Below the pieces are notes generated by a model. That model was not told the origin of the DNA, ran no database searches, and saw nothing but the letters and a program-made list of their open reading frames with translations. A DNA stretch of 64,000 nt from assembly GCA_025617745.1 (NCBI GenBank), contig CM046868.1:20770608-20834607 (forward strand), written 5' to 3'. The stretch is from Heliocidaris erythrogramma. Taxonomy: Eukaryota > Echinodermata > Echinoidea > Camarodonta > Echinometridae. This document shows, one piece after another, positions 36,901 to 43,369 of the stretch. Made by a program: the position numbers and the translations under genes. The number at the start of each line of letters is the position of its first letter. Position 1 is the first letter of the stretch.

Positions 36901-37931
36901 CAAGAGCACTCCAAGCATCGATCAACTGTACAGTCTGCTAGCGAGCTGTGCGATATATCGATCACCACATGCACAAGCCAGGCATAGGATATGGCCGGCC
37001 GAAGTATGGCTATATCCGCGAGCGCCTGCTTGCTATCAGCGCAGGTACTAGGTTAACAAAGTATCTTTATCTGCGGTCGCAATAAAAAATGTACAGTTGA
37101 TTGCCGCGTTGAGTGCTCTTGCCCCCTAATGGATCCCAGGTTGTACTGCGAATCTGATTAGCGATAAGGTCTATGAAGATACTGCCTTTCATTTAAACCC
37201 CAATTTGACCTTATGCTTCAGAAAGGATTAATAAAATTTGACCTGATTTTTATGTAGGTGTCCCAATTCAAGCTCTTCCCCCAGTTTAACCCATGATGCT
37301 AATTAAATTGAACCTCCTAATCCTATGCTATGTATATTTAAAAATTAAAGAGAAGTCAGCTATGAATATGAATCAATTGAATTAGTTTGTCATCAGTGAA
37401 CATATTCTGATATTGGTGAAACTGAGTGACTGAAAGAGACATTGACTTGTTTTTGAATGTTTATATTATCTTGCGCAAATTTGATAAGATTTTAGGCATG
37501 GGTACCATACCACTTTTTTAAAATATCAGAATAAATAATATGAATAGAAAATCAAAATCTTCAGGGTCACAGTTAGTTTGTTAGTTTCACGATGTCGATG
37601 AAGGGCTCCCCATCATTCGCTGCGCCGCTCTTTTGACCTGTTTGTTTACGCGCGCTGTGGGGGTACCGGTACTACGGGGATGTCGGGCGATCGATGGGTG
37701 TGTTTACAAAATAATCTGCTTCACTCGGCCGCCAGCCGCTATGCCTTGTTAAAATACCTCTTATTTTCCAACTTACATCTTTAGAATATAAACAATAAAC
37801 CTTCCATATAAGTAACAACATCGTAAACATACTTTCACGCTCATTTTTACATTGAAAGCTATCCATGAACAGATATAATGAGTTAAAAATACCTTCAATG
37901 TTGCGTGTTCCAGAGTACAAATGTCAGCCAT
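15890..37931 (-). CDS. MAEA: MAEA (GID9/EMP), CTLH E3 ubiquitin ligase subunit, complete coding gene
   Basis: Ten exons join in frame into 384 residues plus TGA, close to the vertebrate length of about 396. MAEA and its partner RMND5A form the catalytic RING pair of the cytosolic/nuclear CTLH (yeast GID) ubiquitin ligase. In order: an N-terminal helical region, residues 1-110; LisH at about 116-147 ([20 protein letters not shown]); CTLH at about 150-210 ([24 protein letters not shown]); CRA to about 287; a degenerate RING from about 290 with C300, C303, H318, C319, C326 and C366 as likely metal ligands, the [13 protein letters not shown] signature at 337-349, and a C-terminal VFIM. The start ATG at 37931 has an in-frame TAA 18 bases upstream and a good context (GAAAATGG). 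Introns carry many transposons, but every exon is intact. Confidence 0.95.
16040..16560 (+). repeat. Local duplication next to MAEA exon 10
   Basis: The block around 'attactgtcacatcattcc' and AGGCACTTAA at 16045-16105 recurs at 16506-16560. A block ACAGGACTTGGTTTGGGGGG at 16470-16489 recurs at about 16949-16968. A short segment of intron 9 was therefore duplicated around the family A repeat. Confidence 0.6.
16556..16946 (+). repeat. Dispersed repeat family A, copy 3 (in MAEA intron 9)
   Basis: Starts AACCCTTTCAGTATAGGAAT and ends CAATTGTCTCAAAAGGGTT, giving a short imperfect inverted terminus AACCCTTT. It aligns along its length with the copy at 4162-4590. Confidence 0.65.
17182..17246 (-). 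CDS. MAEA: MAEA exon 9 (residues 330-351)
   Basis: Acceptor TGTTTACAG, 65 bases, donor GTATGT, phase 1 to phase 0. Reads [20 protein letters not shown], the strongly conserved loop of the GID/CTLH RING. Confidence 0.95.
17423..18005. mobile_element. Foldback MITE with TTAA target duplication (copy 2, different family)
   Basis: Flanked by TTAA at 17419-17422 and 18006-18009. The left arm (AGGGCAATTCAACCTTGG, 'ggtgaaagtttgaaagaaat') and the reverse-complemented right arm (AGGGAAATCCAACCTTAG, 'ggtgaaagtttgaacgaaat') are similar for about 200 bases. It is more diverged than the element at 13028 and shares the insertion type only. It lies just upstream of exon 9, in MAEA intron 8. Confidence 0.75.
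18470..19225 (+). repeat. Paired ~315-base direct repeat, period about 435
   Basis: The segment from GATTTGATTTGCTTTGCTAT through 'ttataccccctgga', 'caagtcagacaa', 'gcacatgatactgccactt' to a GAGGGGGTATCCC end is at 18476-18790 and again at 18911-19225. It is in MAEA intron 8. Confidence 0.8.
19644..19768 (-). CDS. MAEA: MAEA exon 8 (residues 288-329), RING ligands
   Basis: Acceptor TGATGTTTAG, 125 bases, donor GTATGG, entering in phase 2 and leaving in phase 1. Carries [20 protein letters not shown] followed by [10 protein letters not shown], the Cys/His pattern of the Gid-type RING. Confidence 0.95.
19800..20960. other. MAEA intron 7, no extra feature seen
   Basis: AT-rich intron sequence with no supported repeat or gene. 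Confidence 0.5.
20969..21102 (-). CDS. MAEA: MAEA exon 7 (residues 244-287 and part of 288), CRA region
   Basis: Acceptor AATACACAG, 44 codons plus CC, donor GTATCC, ending in phase 2. Reads [20 protein letters not shown] and [14 protein letters not shown]. The split codon becomes Pro when joined to exon 8. The pogo-like element at 21269-23755 lies just upstream in intron 6. Confidence 0.94.
21269..23755. mobile_element. Non-autonomous pogo/mariner-like element, 2.49 kb
   Basis: The ends CAGTCAACTTTGCTTAAGTC and (reverse complement) CAGCCAACCTCGCTTAAGTC form terminal inverted repeats, flanked by TA at 21267-21268 and 23756-23757. CAG ends with a TA duplication are diagnostic of the Tc1/mariner/pogo superfamily. 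The subterminal zones also repeat CGACTTA-type motifs. No transposase frame is visible. The middle holds a tandem array (21849-22500). The whole element lies in MAEA intron 6. Confidence 0.82.
21849..22500 (+). repeat. Tandem array, four units of about 185-200 bases
   Basis: Unit starts (CTCCAACGACGCTGATAAAA and variants with GAGGCTGATAA) are near 21849, 22035, 22229 and 22431. Each of the first three continues with ATTGTTA(C/T)CAGATGCA, TTTAAAATCTCCTG-like, ATAATGAATCAAA and AATATTCATTT blocks. The fourth is partial. Confidence 0.8.
24064..24185. repeat. Small hairpin with poly-G/poly-C arms
   Basis: CATGGGCGTTAATC at about 24073 and GATTGACGCCCATG near 24166 are inverted. So are the inner GGGGGGGACG and CGTCCCCCCCC blocks. 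Confidence 0.6.
24459..24635 (-). CDS. MAEA: MAEA exon 6 (residues 185-243), CTLH/CRA region
   Basis: Acceptor TCTACCGTAG, 59 codons, consensus donor GTAAGT. Contains [22 protein letters not shown] and [16 protein letters not shown], the CTLH-to-CRA transition. Confidence 0.95.
24670..24850. mobile_element. Small pogo/mariner-like MITE
   Basis: Left CAGTGAAACCTTGTTATAA and right (reverse complement) CAGTTGATCCTCATAATAA are imperfect inverted termini with TA near both edges. It overlaps the region just upstream of MAEA exon 6. Confidence 0.5.
25130..25510 (+). repeat. Mariner-type repeat end, shared with 27.36 kb
   Basis: ACAGCTCTGGAAAAAATATT followed by AGACCA at 25132, and ACAGCCCTGGAAAAAAATTA followed by TTAGACCA at about 27356. 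The right borders are not clear. Confidence 0.4.
25550..25850 (+). repeat. Dispersed repeat, diverged relative of the 13.95 kb family
   Basis: Contains 'aatctaatcagtttgt', 'catactagcaccaagtttga' and 'accctcaaatggtt' blocks and TTTGACCTAC. No perfect DR1 remains. It lies in MAEA intron 5. Confidence 0.55.
26118..26240 (-). CDS. MAEA: MAEA exon 5 (residues 144-184), CTLH region
   Basis: Acceptor CTATCCAG, 41 codons, donor GTACAC. Begins [18 protein letters not shown] and ends KTKLRRIK, the start of the CTLH domain. A small MITE sits only 37 bases upstream of the acceptor (26278-26415). Confidence 0.95.
26278..26415. mobile_element. Short MITE (~140 bases) with ~38-base terminal inverted repeats
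   Basis: Left GGGGATGTTTCATCAAGCGT with TTTGTCAGTGATTTTTA, and right TAAAAATCACTGACAAAACA with CTTGATGAAAC..TCCCC. The arms are close to perfect. It is inserted beside MAEA exon 5. Confidence 0.82.
26998..27201 (-). CDS. MAEA: MAEA exon 4 (residues 76-143), LisH region
   Basis: Acceptor GACATGCAG, 68 codons, donor GTACTC, phase 0. Holds the RLAHLKEH segment and most of the LisH motif ([20 protein letters not shown]). The open frame runs past the donor into the intron to 26890, but homology stops at SEIE. Confidence 0.95.
27835..28290 (+). pseudogene. LINE ORF1-like coiled-coil fragment
   Basis: An open frame of about 133 codons without an ATG (it opens at GTG) reads as a charged coiled coil with [20 protein letters not shown]. 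It continues [20 protein letters not shown] and GENTDAL. The coiled coil followed by (L/M)EQYSR...I.G.KE...ENTD is typical of ORF1 proteins of non-LTR retrotransposons. A frameshift near 28230 moves the reading to a frame with [17 protein letters not shown]-run then ends the homology. It is antisense to MAEA within intron 3. Confidence 0.6.
28472..28579 (-). CDS. MAEA: MAEA exon 3 (residues 40-75)
   Basis: Acceptor TTACCACAG, 36 codons, donor GTGAGG, phase 0 at both ends. Includes the [19 protein letters not shown] block, equivalent to SVVSLLDGVVEKLSVLKRK in vertebrates. Confidence 0.93.
28651..29180 (+). mobile_element. Diverged, truncated copy of the 52.5 kb MITE
   Basis: Shares with 52533-53267 the order TTTACATTTGGCCTGC, TCTACGGAGCCC, 'ctgcccgtatcccc', 'gcgggctccgcggcctct', 'cgcacagctat' and the 'gttgccgctcgctgcc' block. 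The outer termini have decayed. It is in MAEA intron 2. Confidence 0.65.
29190..30200. other. MAEA intron 2, no extra feature seen
   Basis: Non-coding sequence. Two weakly similar stretches near 29530-29640 and 29625-29720 ('gaaataatttcgctg' type) hint at an old short duplication. Confidence 0.35.
30210..30287 (-). CDS. MAEA: MAEA exon 2 (residues 14-39)
   Basis: Acceptor TTGACAG, 26 codons beginning [20 protein letters not shown], donor GTTAGA. Phase 0 at both ends. It matches the conserved VPYE.LNK.FR..QK.IDRE block of MAEA. Confidence 0.93.
30290..31680. other. MAEA intron 1, distal part, no gene seen
   Basis: AT-rich intron sequence with an A-run at 31632-31655. Confidence 0.4.
31683..31830 (+). 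repeat. Copy of the segment that lies downstream of MAEA exon 1
   Basis: The blocks GTTTGTTTAC, CGGGGATG, GGGCGATC, GTGTTTACAAA.TAATCTGC and CCTTGTTAAAA occur here in the same order as at 37643-37780. Confidence 0.65.
31852..32345 (+). repeat. Dispersed repeat, copy of the 13.95 kb family
   Basis: Begins CTAGATGAATTCTCGACTGC like 13953. It shares 'cccttgccagatcagaaat' and 'aaccagaataaaaagcctct', and ends near GCAGGTGAGACATA. The internal TGACC-rich part is diverged. Confidence 0.7.
32697..33016. mobile_element. GGCGGATCC-type short repeat (copy 1)
   Basis: Left AGGGGCGGATCCAGGA, right CCTGGATCCACC, with G-run and C-run inner parts. Related segments are at 43970-44095, 46650-46815 and 56380-56535. 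Confidence 0.6.
33230..34570. repeat. Large imperfect inverted repeat in MAEA intron 1
   Basis: Arms of roughly 300-600 bases. ATCACCATCAAAATGAAAGA (33300) pairs with the complement at about 34470. 'aaactatcacagaagtttc' (33408) pairs with a segment near 34370. The block with 'catgccgcc', CTCCAG and 'ggtaggtttgctcccct' (33510-33570) pairs with 33935-34025. The right arm carries an extra segment at about 34120-34350. Confidence 0.7.
34970..35050 (+). repeat. Short repeat shared with 42.54-42.72 kb
   Basis: 'ttattccaactcacgtggtt' then GTACCGCAAACCTTTTTT and CATGCAAACCTTCAAATCCT. The same blocks occur at 42537-42720, partly in reverse orientation. Confidence 0.65.
35620..35787 (+). CDS. Small ORF, basic/proline-rich (doubtful)
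   Basis: ATG at 35620 in an ATTTTATGG context and 55 codons to TAG at 35785-35787. It includes [13 protein letters not shown] and [20 protein letters not shown], which looks like a nuclear localisation-type basic patch. An in-frame TAG lies just upstream of the ATG. A second frame becomes open across the end ([20 protein letters not shown] to TAA), suggesting a frameshifted remnant of a longer protein, perhaps from a transposon. No family recognised. It is intronic and on the strand opposite to MAEA. Confidence 0.2.
   Translation: MGGNGSIIEHPLPIPAAVTELERQIATKPLRSPPRKRLLETPPLPPSPKRHRQFK
35880..36890. other. No gene seen; GC-richer island
   Basis: A C-run is at 35887-35900. A GC-richer patch at about 36470-36610 has several CG dinucleotides but no frame or RNA signature I recognise. 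Confidence 0.35.
36895..37127. repeat. Inverted repeat, ~38-base arms
   Basis: GGGGGCAAGAGCACTCCAAG with ATCAACTGTACA at 36896-36933 pairs with TGTACAGTTGAT and GTTGAGTGCTCTTGCCCCC at 37090-37127. The loop contains CCGGCC and GC-rich sequence. Confidence 0.75.
37643..37780 (+). repeat. Segment near MAEA exon 1, duplicated at 31.7 kb
   Basis: See 31683-31830. It lies about 110-250 bases downstream of the exon 1 donor, so part of the 5' end region of the gene was copied into intron 1, or both are copies of one repeat. Confidence 0.6.
37893..37931 (-). CDS. MAEA: MAEA exon 1 (residues 1-13)
   Basis: ATG plus 12 codons, reading [13 protein letters not shown], then donor GTATTT. It ends in phase 0. 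The human protein likewise ends its first segment in ..TLK before VPYE, which supports the junction. Intron 1 is 7.6 kb. Confidence 0.85.
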
Positions 37932-38060
37932 TTTCTCCTCAATAGTTTAGCACGCGCGCCCTCTACTTATATCGACTGGGCATCTTTTTCGGCTTCTTTC
38001 AACTGAAGCCAATCTGATTGCCTGCAAGAGGTGATCCATCTTGAATTTCTATATATTTTT
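37932..38060 (-). promoter_or_regulatory. Presumed MAEA 5' UTR/promoter zone
   Basis: Directly upstream of the MAEA start codon. It has a CG-rich GCACGCGCGCCC patch and an inverted CCAAT box (AGATTGGCT on the minus strand, near 38010). No TATA box at a useful distance. The position is inferred from the gene only. Confidence 0.25.
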
Positions 38061-39180
38061 TTCCACGGAGGAAACGTCAAGTCAGATGATAAACTTTTCT
38101 TATCTTCAGTACTTATCATTAAAAATATTTTTTTAATGATGTTGGTGGGCCTTTGTCTCTAATTTTTGTGTAATATCGATTCGGCATTTAGAGACGCTGT
38201 GCGTCTTTCTTCTAAAAGTTAGAGGCGCCAAAAACAACCGCCTTTTCACTTTGTGTACATGTATCCTTTTATTGGTACCGTACACTGAACCCCATGTTAT
38301 TTTGTATAAGCATTTGCTCTGATCAAAGGCGTAAGAGGCGGGGAAGGGGATGGAGCTGTGGGCTGCAGCCCGGCCCCGAGATAGGGCGGAGAATATTGAT
38401 ATTACCAACATTCTGCCGAACGACTCCTCATATACGGGGAATCGTCACGTCATATTCCGGCGGCGAATGGTGTATTCATGATTTTTTTTTAAATAATTAT
38501 CTTGACAACGGATAATCTGCGGCTGAATATTGCTGGATCCCGACTCTGCCATAAATTTATGGATATTTTTCATGTAACGATGAAAAAGATGATATTCCAG
38601 CGCTTCCATACATATGTGTCTTGATGGCGGCTCATAAACTCTTTATATGTCTTTTAACAACTTGAAATCTTGTGAAAAAGGGGTTTGTATGACCATTTCA
38701 TCAGTTATTTTAAACAACTTATTTCTAAAATTCTGACTTAAACAAAATATCCCTGCGTTGGCAAACTATTCAATTACTTTTGCAGAAAGTCTAATGAGCA
38801 CAGCATTAATATTTATTGAGGAACATAACTTTAAAGATGACCATGCGATACAGCTGTCTGGGTGCAGGGAGAGAGTCCATTTCAGGCACTGGAAATAAAA
38901 TGCGCGATTTTTGCGCATTTGCACACGACTGTTATTTATATTATCATTATCACAAATGTGTCAGTTTTTTGCTGGTTTTCTTTTATGGTCCCTTAAAATT
39001 ACCTGCATGGATCATCACACTGGCAGGTCACGTCATAAATTAATGTAGCCCTAAAATCTAAAAAAAAACAACAACAAACAAACAAGCGTATAATACAAGA
39101 TAGGAAAAGCCCGTATACGATGAAAAGATTCGAATTTTCGGCCATAGGCCTTCATCAGGAAATGATGAAATTTATTAGGC
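38061..39180. other. No gene seen; possible Penelope-like tail
   Basis: Non-coding. On the minus strand near 39130-39175 the sequence CCTGATGAAGGCCTATGGCC followed by GAAAATTCGA resembles the 3' motif found beside many Penelope-like retroelements. That recognition is from memory. Confidence 0.3.
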
Positions 39181-39196
39181 ATATGTACACAAATAT

Positions 39197-39370
39197 ATAT
39201 ATATAAAGAGAGAGAGAGAGAATATATATATATAGAGAGAGAGAGAGAGACACACACACACACACTCTCTCTCTCTCTCTATCATTCTCTCACTCTCTCT
39301 TTGTCTCTGTCTCTGTCACTCTCACCTCGCTCTGTTTTTCTCTTTCTTCTCCCTCTCTCCCTCTCTCCCT
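39197..39370 (+). repeat. Compound microsatellite (TA)n(GA)n(CA)n(CT)n
   Basis: Consecutive runs of TATATA, GAGAGA, a second TATA and GAGA pair, CACACA, then a long CT-rich segment to about 39370. Confidence 0.9.
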
Positions 39371-39749
39371 CTGTATTTGTCCACCTTGCAGACAGTGTTT
39401 GTTTCTCAATATGTGCTTGTGTGCTTGTCCGTCATAAAGTATTTTTTTAGTTTCTTTCGCTCCTCTTTTAGATTCTTCACAAACATTCCTTTATTTATGT
39501 ATTTTTTTTTTGTTATGTTCAATCTTGATGGAGCTGTATATAATACAGGCATAGACAAATATATCTGATTATTAATTTTAATTTTATTTATATTTACAAT
39601 ATTTACATACGTATTGCTCATATCAATTACTTTTCATTTTTTACTAGAAAATTGCAATAACTGTTTTTACCTACTATTTCATAAACTCTTTGGATAGTTA
39701 AGTATCTACTTGTGATAGGCTGCATAGTCCTTTGAAGATTACGAAACAT

Positions 39750-39930
39750 GATAAGAACTACTTTCGAAAAATAAACTCAAGGGCAATTTCAAAGGCCTAT
39801 TATACTGCCCATAGAAATCAGGTTCGGATTATGTAATACACCACTGTAATGTTCGCACATTTGTAAAGGTGATAGACAGGGCTATTGGAATTGTCTTGAG
39901 TTTATTTTTCGAAAGTAGTTTTTATCGTAT
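39750..39930. mobile_element. Short foldback element, ~33-base inverted termini
   Basis: GATAAGAACTACTTTCGAAA with AATAAACTCAAG at 39750-39781 pairs with CTTGAGTTTATTTTTCGAAA and GTAGTTTTTATC at about 39896-39927. Confidence 0.75.
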
Positions 39931-40239
39931 TACAAGTAAAATAAGAAGTATTACACTAAATCGCTGTCACTATACAGTCATGTATATATGCTTATTCGAC
40001 AAAGTAAATTTGAATATATATATCGGATTTTATTGAGCTAAAAACTATTTAAAAAAAACAAGGACAAACGGTCCAAAGGCCGATATTTGTCTTGTGTACA
40101 AATTAAAATTGTATACATGTACAAATGAAGATCACATGGTAAATATAATAAAAATAATGAATTACAGTAAATAAAATAGCTATAACATGTTACAGTTTGA
40201 ATACAATACATGCCTTTTCTTTACCCCCAACACCGACAA

Positions 40240-40595
40240 AACATTGACCATCTTTTATTTTATGATGAGGGAATTATCCTTACCCTCATTATTGAAAGAA
40301 ACAGATGAAAATAGTATTCTCATAGTGTTTTAAAAAATCATGTTTCATTTGGTTCATGTTCGCATGTGATCCTAATGTTTTCACGGTTTCACCCAAATAT
40401 GGCACAACTGAGTTTTTACATGTAATTTTCTAAATGCTGCTGCTCGGTAACGCATGTACGGATGGATGCCATCAAGGTATGATTTAAAAGCATAATACTT
40501 GTAGTTTATGGAAAATAGATAATTATTGTCATAGAGCACACAGTGTGGTCATAATAACCCTTTGTTTTAGGGATTCGTTTTTTCTGGGACACGCA
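40240..40595 (+). mobile_element. Mariner-like element fragment (right half)
   Basis: Matches 44150-44508 in the same orientation through CCATCTTT, 'gatgagggaattatc', 'catgttcgcatgtgatccta', 'gatgccatcaaggtat' and the end TTTTTTCTGGGACACGC. Confidence 0.7.
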
Positions 40596-40971
40596 GTACA
40601 TTAAGAACAGACAAGAGCGTCATTAAAGGGGCACACACACACACAACAAAAATGTGATACCAGTTTTCGACCGATCACGAACTAGCCGAAAGAATTTTTG
40701 ATAGGGTGATGGTAACGCCGCACGTCTCGAGGAAGGGTTGGTTGAGAGAGAGATCACACGAATAAAACCGAATCTATATTTATACAGCTTATTCATCCGA
40801 CATAACTACAAAACATTGATGCACGATATCTATATATAACACATGACGACCTACTGATGCAAACTCAACTTTGAAAGTAATAGTTAGCAATAAACTTTCC
40901 TGTATATTGTTACAAAGTCACATTTTCATTCAAGCATTATGGCAGACCAACCGAATGAAGCACGTACCACT

Positions 40972-41090
40972 CGTTTGATAACAAAAGAGTAAATGCAAAT
41001 TAAATGTCATCGTTTGATAACAAAAGAGTAAATGCAAATTAAATGTCATCGTTTGATAACAAAAGAGTAAATGCAAATTAAATGGCGTAG
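40972..41090 (+). repeat. Three tandem copies of a 39-base unit
   Basis: The unit runs TCGTTTGATAACAAAAGAGT then AAATGCAAATTAAATG and is repeated three times at a 39-base period. The length is divisible by three, so it gives a repeated peptide on the minus strand, but nothing else supports coding. Confidence 0.9.
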
Positions 41091-41969
41091 TCAGACTAGC
41101 ATGTTCGGAAACAATAGCGTACATGGGAGCATGTGACCCAATCAATTGGCGAAAAAAAGACAAAAGATAAAAGGGGAGAAAAAACCGAAACGATGGAAAG
41201 GGAAGTGGGCGTGAAAAAGAAAACCTTTCTTACACCGTCTTATAAACGATTTTCTTATGTGTATTTCAATCAGTGAATAGAACTTTAGAACCAACGTTAT
41301 GACATTGTTCGGAAATATCTCTCATCTATACCACTATGTAAAGTATTAGGATGCAATTTCGTAAAATTACCACCTCTAAGACGCCAAAGTTGATAATCTG
41401 TAAGTGTACTTTCATAGATTTTTTTTCCTCAAGAAACTGAATCTATAATTTCAGCCTCTCACACGCGCAGCCAATATACCAACCCTACAACCCCCCCTCC
41501 CCACACACACGCATGGAAATTCCCACCATAGACCTTTCTGTAGACTAATAACTAACAAAAAATCCTAGTGAAATAACGGCATTCGATCATGAATCCTCAT
41601 GGTAACACTACAGTCTTCTTCTGGTACCTAAATTAAAATCGTGACTTAATTTAGTCAGAATTCACCTGTTTCTCATGTTTGGAAGGGGTTGCTCAAGCAA
41701 AATGTTCCGATGATAGCAGGAACATAATTTTCCAAGTATAACAAAATTGTAAATATGCACAGATATTTGTCGTGGACAAAGCCTGGCGTCGAATAACCAT
41801 GTATGGTTTCCGAAAATGTTGAAACATACATGTAGCAGTAGAAATAAAAACCCAACAACAGACTCTGCAATTTGCCGTTTAAAACAACCCCTCAAAGTTG
41901 CCAGGCTTCTTGCTGCACGACAGTCATCATAATACTAAACAACATAATTATTGAGTTTTCTTCCCTGAA

Positions 41970-42271
41970 TCATGCAACAACGGTTGGTAAGCCATCATCA
42001 AGGTATGACTGGTGTGAATCTGCATCTCTCTGACTGTGCACTACAACTTTGATGAGAGTTTTCTCCCTCCCAAAAGCAAAACGCGAGTCTCCATGAGGGG
42101 TCCATGCTTCTCGTTGTTGTGTATGTTCGTGTTTAGATCCGTGCTCGTCTTCAGCTTCCTCGTCGTCGATGTTACGATATTTTATCGTCTTCATGCATAT
42201 CAATAAAGTGACGATAGCAGCGACAAATGTCAGAATGATACTGCATAGAACTGTCAAAGCAATTACGACCT
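41970..42271 (-). CDS. Terminal exon A: transmembrane helix and cytoplasmic tail of a type I-like membrane protein
   Basis: An acceptor (TTTAACAG) at 42272-42273 is followed by 100 residues and TGA at 41970-41972. It begins EVVIALTVLCSIILTFVAAI and continues VTLLIC, one hydrophobic helix of about 27 residues, then the basic stop-transfer KTIKYR. The tail of about 65 residues is rich in Asp/Glu/His (DDEEAEDEHG) and ends DDGLPTVVA. The C-terminal TVVA is not a standard PDZ ligand. Joined to the stalk exon 42790-42865 the codon GAG is restored. The helix is clearly related to that of 53613-53986. The ectodomain was not found, so the family is unknown: an immune- or lectin-type receptor is possible but not shown. 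Confidence 0.75.
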
Positions 42272-42319
42272 CTGTTAAAGGGAACGGAAAATGATATTAT
42301 TTTTGTGATATAAGCCATG

Positions 42320-42465
42320 ACTATGAATGATGATGATGATAACAACAATTATGACAAGAGCAACAACAACAACAATGATAATGATAATAATGATAATGAT
42401 AATAATAATAATGATAATAATAATAATAATGATAATAATAATTATAATTATAACTGATAACAATA
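42320..42465 (+). repeat. ATG/AAT trinucleotide microsatellite
   Basis: GATGATGATGATAACAACAA, then AACAACAAC, then alternating GATAATAAT units. It lies in the 518-base intron between stalk exon A and terminal exon A. Long Ile- or Tyr-rich frames across it are artefacts. Confidence 0.9.
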
Positions 42466-42536
42466 ATAATGCTATCAAGATTTTCGTTTGCAGTCGTAAA
42501 TTGACAAGTACAAGAGTACAACTGGAAATATCTTAT

Positions 42537-42720
42537 AGGATTTGAAGGTTTGCATGGTGAAGTTGTAATTCAGAAAAAAGGTTTGCGGTACTAATAACTA
42601 ACAAAAAATACTAGTGTGCAAGGTTTGCGGTACAAACATTCTCCTGACGACGGCCAGAGCATTCTGACCGGAACGTGGAGTTATTCCAACTCACATGGTT
42701 GTACCGCAAACCTTTTTTCT
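42537..42720. repeat. Short inverted repeat, related to 34.97 kb
   Basis: AAAAAAGGTTTGCGGTAC at 42574-42591 pairs with GTACCGCAAACCTTTTTT at 42701-42718. The loop contains GACGACGGCCAGAGCATTCT, which resembles the motif next to Penelope-like or LINE ends. Confidence 0.65.
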
Positions 42721-42789
42721 GGAAATATCTTACTTTTACGATGGTGAACATAGGCGTGAGAGGCGGGGGAGGAAGGGGAATGGACATAC

Positions 42790-42865
42790 CTGTCATTATC
42801 GTGTCAGCCATGATGATGATTGGATCTATAACCCTCGGATACGAATGGAATGCTCGGTTCTGATT
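42790..42865 (-). CDS. Stalk exon A, upstream of terminal exon A
   Basis: Acceptor TTTTATCAG, 25 codons plus one base, donor GTATGT. The peptide ends DPIIIMADTIMT, and the last G completes the Glu codon at the start of exon 41970-42271. It parallels stalk exon B (62326-62385), which ends ...SEQTVMT with the same phase 1 donor. The 5' border could alternatively lie a few bases further in, since more than one AG is available. It would form the membrane-proximal stalk. Confidence 0.6.
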
Positions 42866-43369
42866 CTGATAAAATGAGTAAAGAGATGAATGACAAGAGT
42901 TTTAGTATTCTTACATTAATATACGGACCTTCTATCACACCATTTGACTAATAAGTCAAAAACTATATTTACAAAGATCAAAGATCACTTTAACGACGTC
43001 ACCCTACTCTACTGAATAATGTCAGTCACTCCTGCGATGATATAAAACATGACCATTTTTCTATATAAGTGTGATAAAAACAGATGAAGAGCATGACACT
43101 AGTTCCCCAAGATGATTTTAAGGGGAGAATAAAACCGTTCAATAACTTGCCCACGCAGTGTCAAATGTCAATACACTTCGGCTAAAGTGTTAACACTCGA
43201 AAAGACTATAAACATGATACTTTTAGTTATAGTATTAGCCTAATCAATTCCACCCCTCACTCTCTCTCTCTCTCCCTCTCTCCCTCTATCTCTCCCTTTT
43301 CACCTTGTGCTTGTATATGTTATTATTTTTTTTAATCCCCAAAGGGATTATACTATTCCCTGCATTGTA

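Noticed and set aside
40972-41090. 39-base tandem repeat as a CRISPR-like array
   Set aside because: Units are directly adjacent with no spacers, in a eukaryotic genome.
42275-42545. Ile-, Tyr- and Met-rich open frames
   Set aside because: They come from the AAT/ATG microsatellite at 42320-42465 read in different frames and strands.
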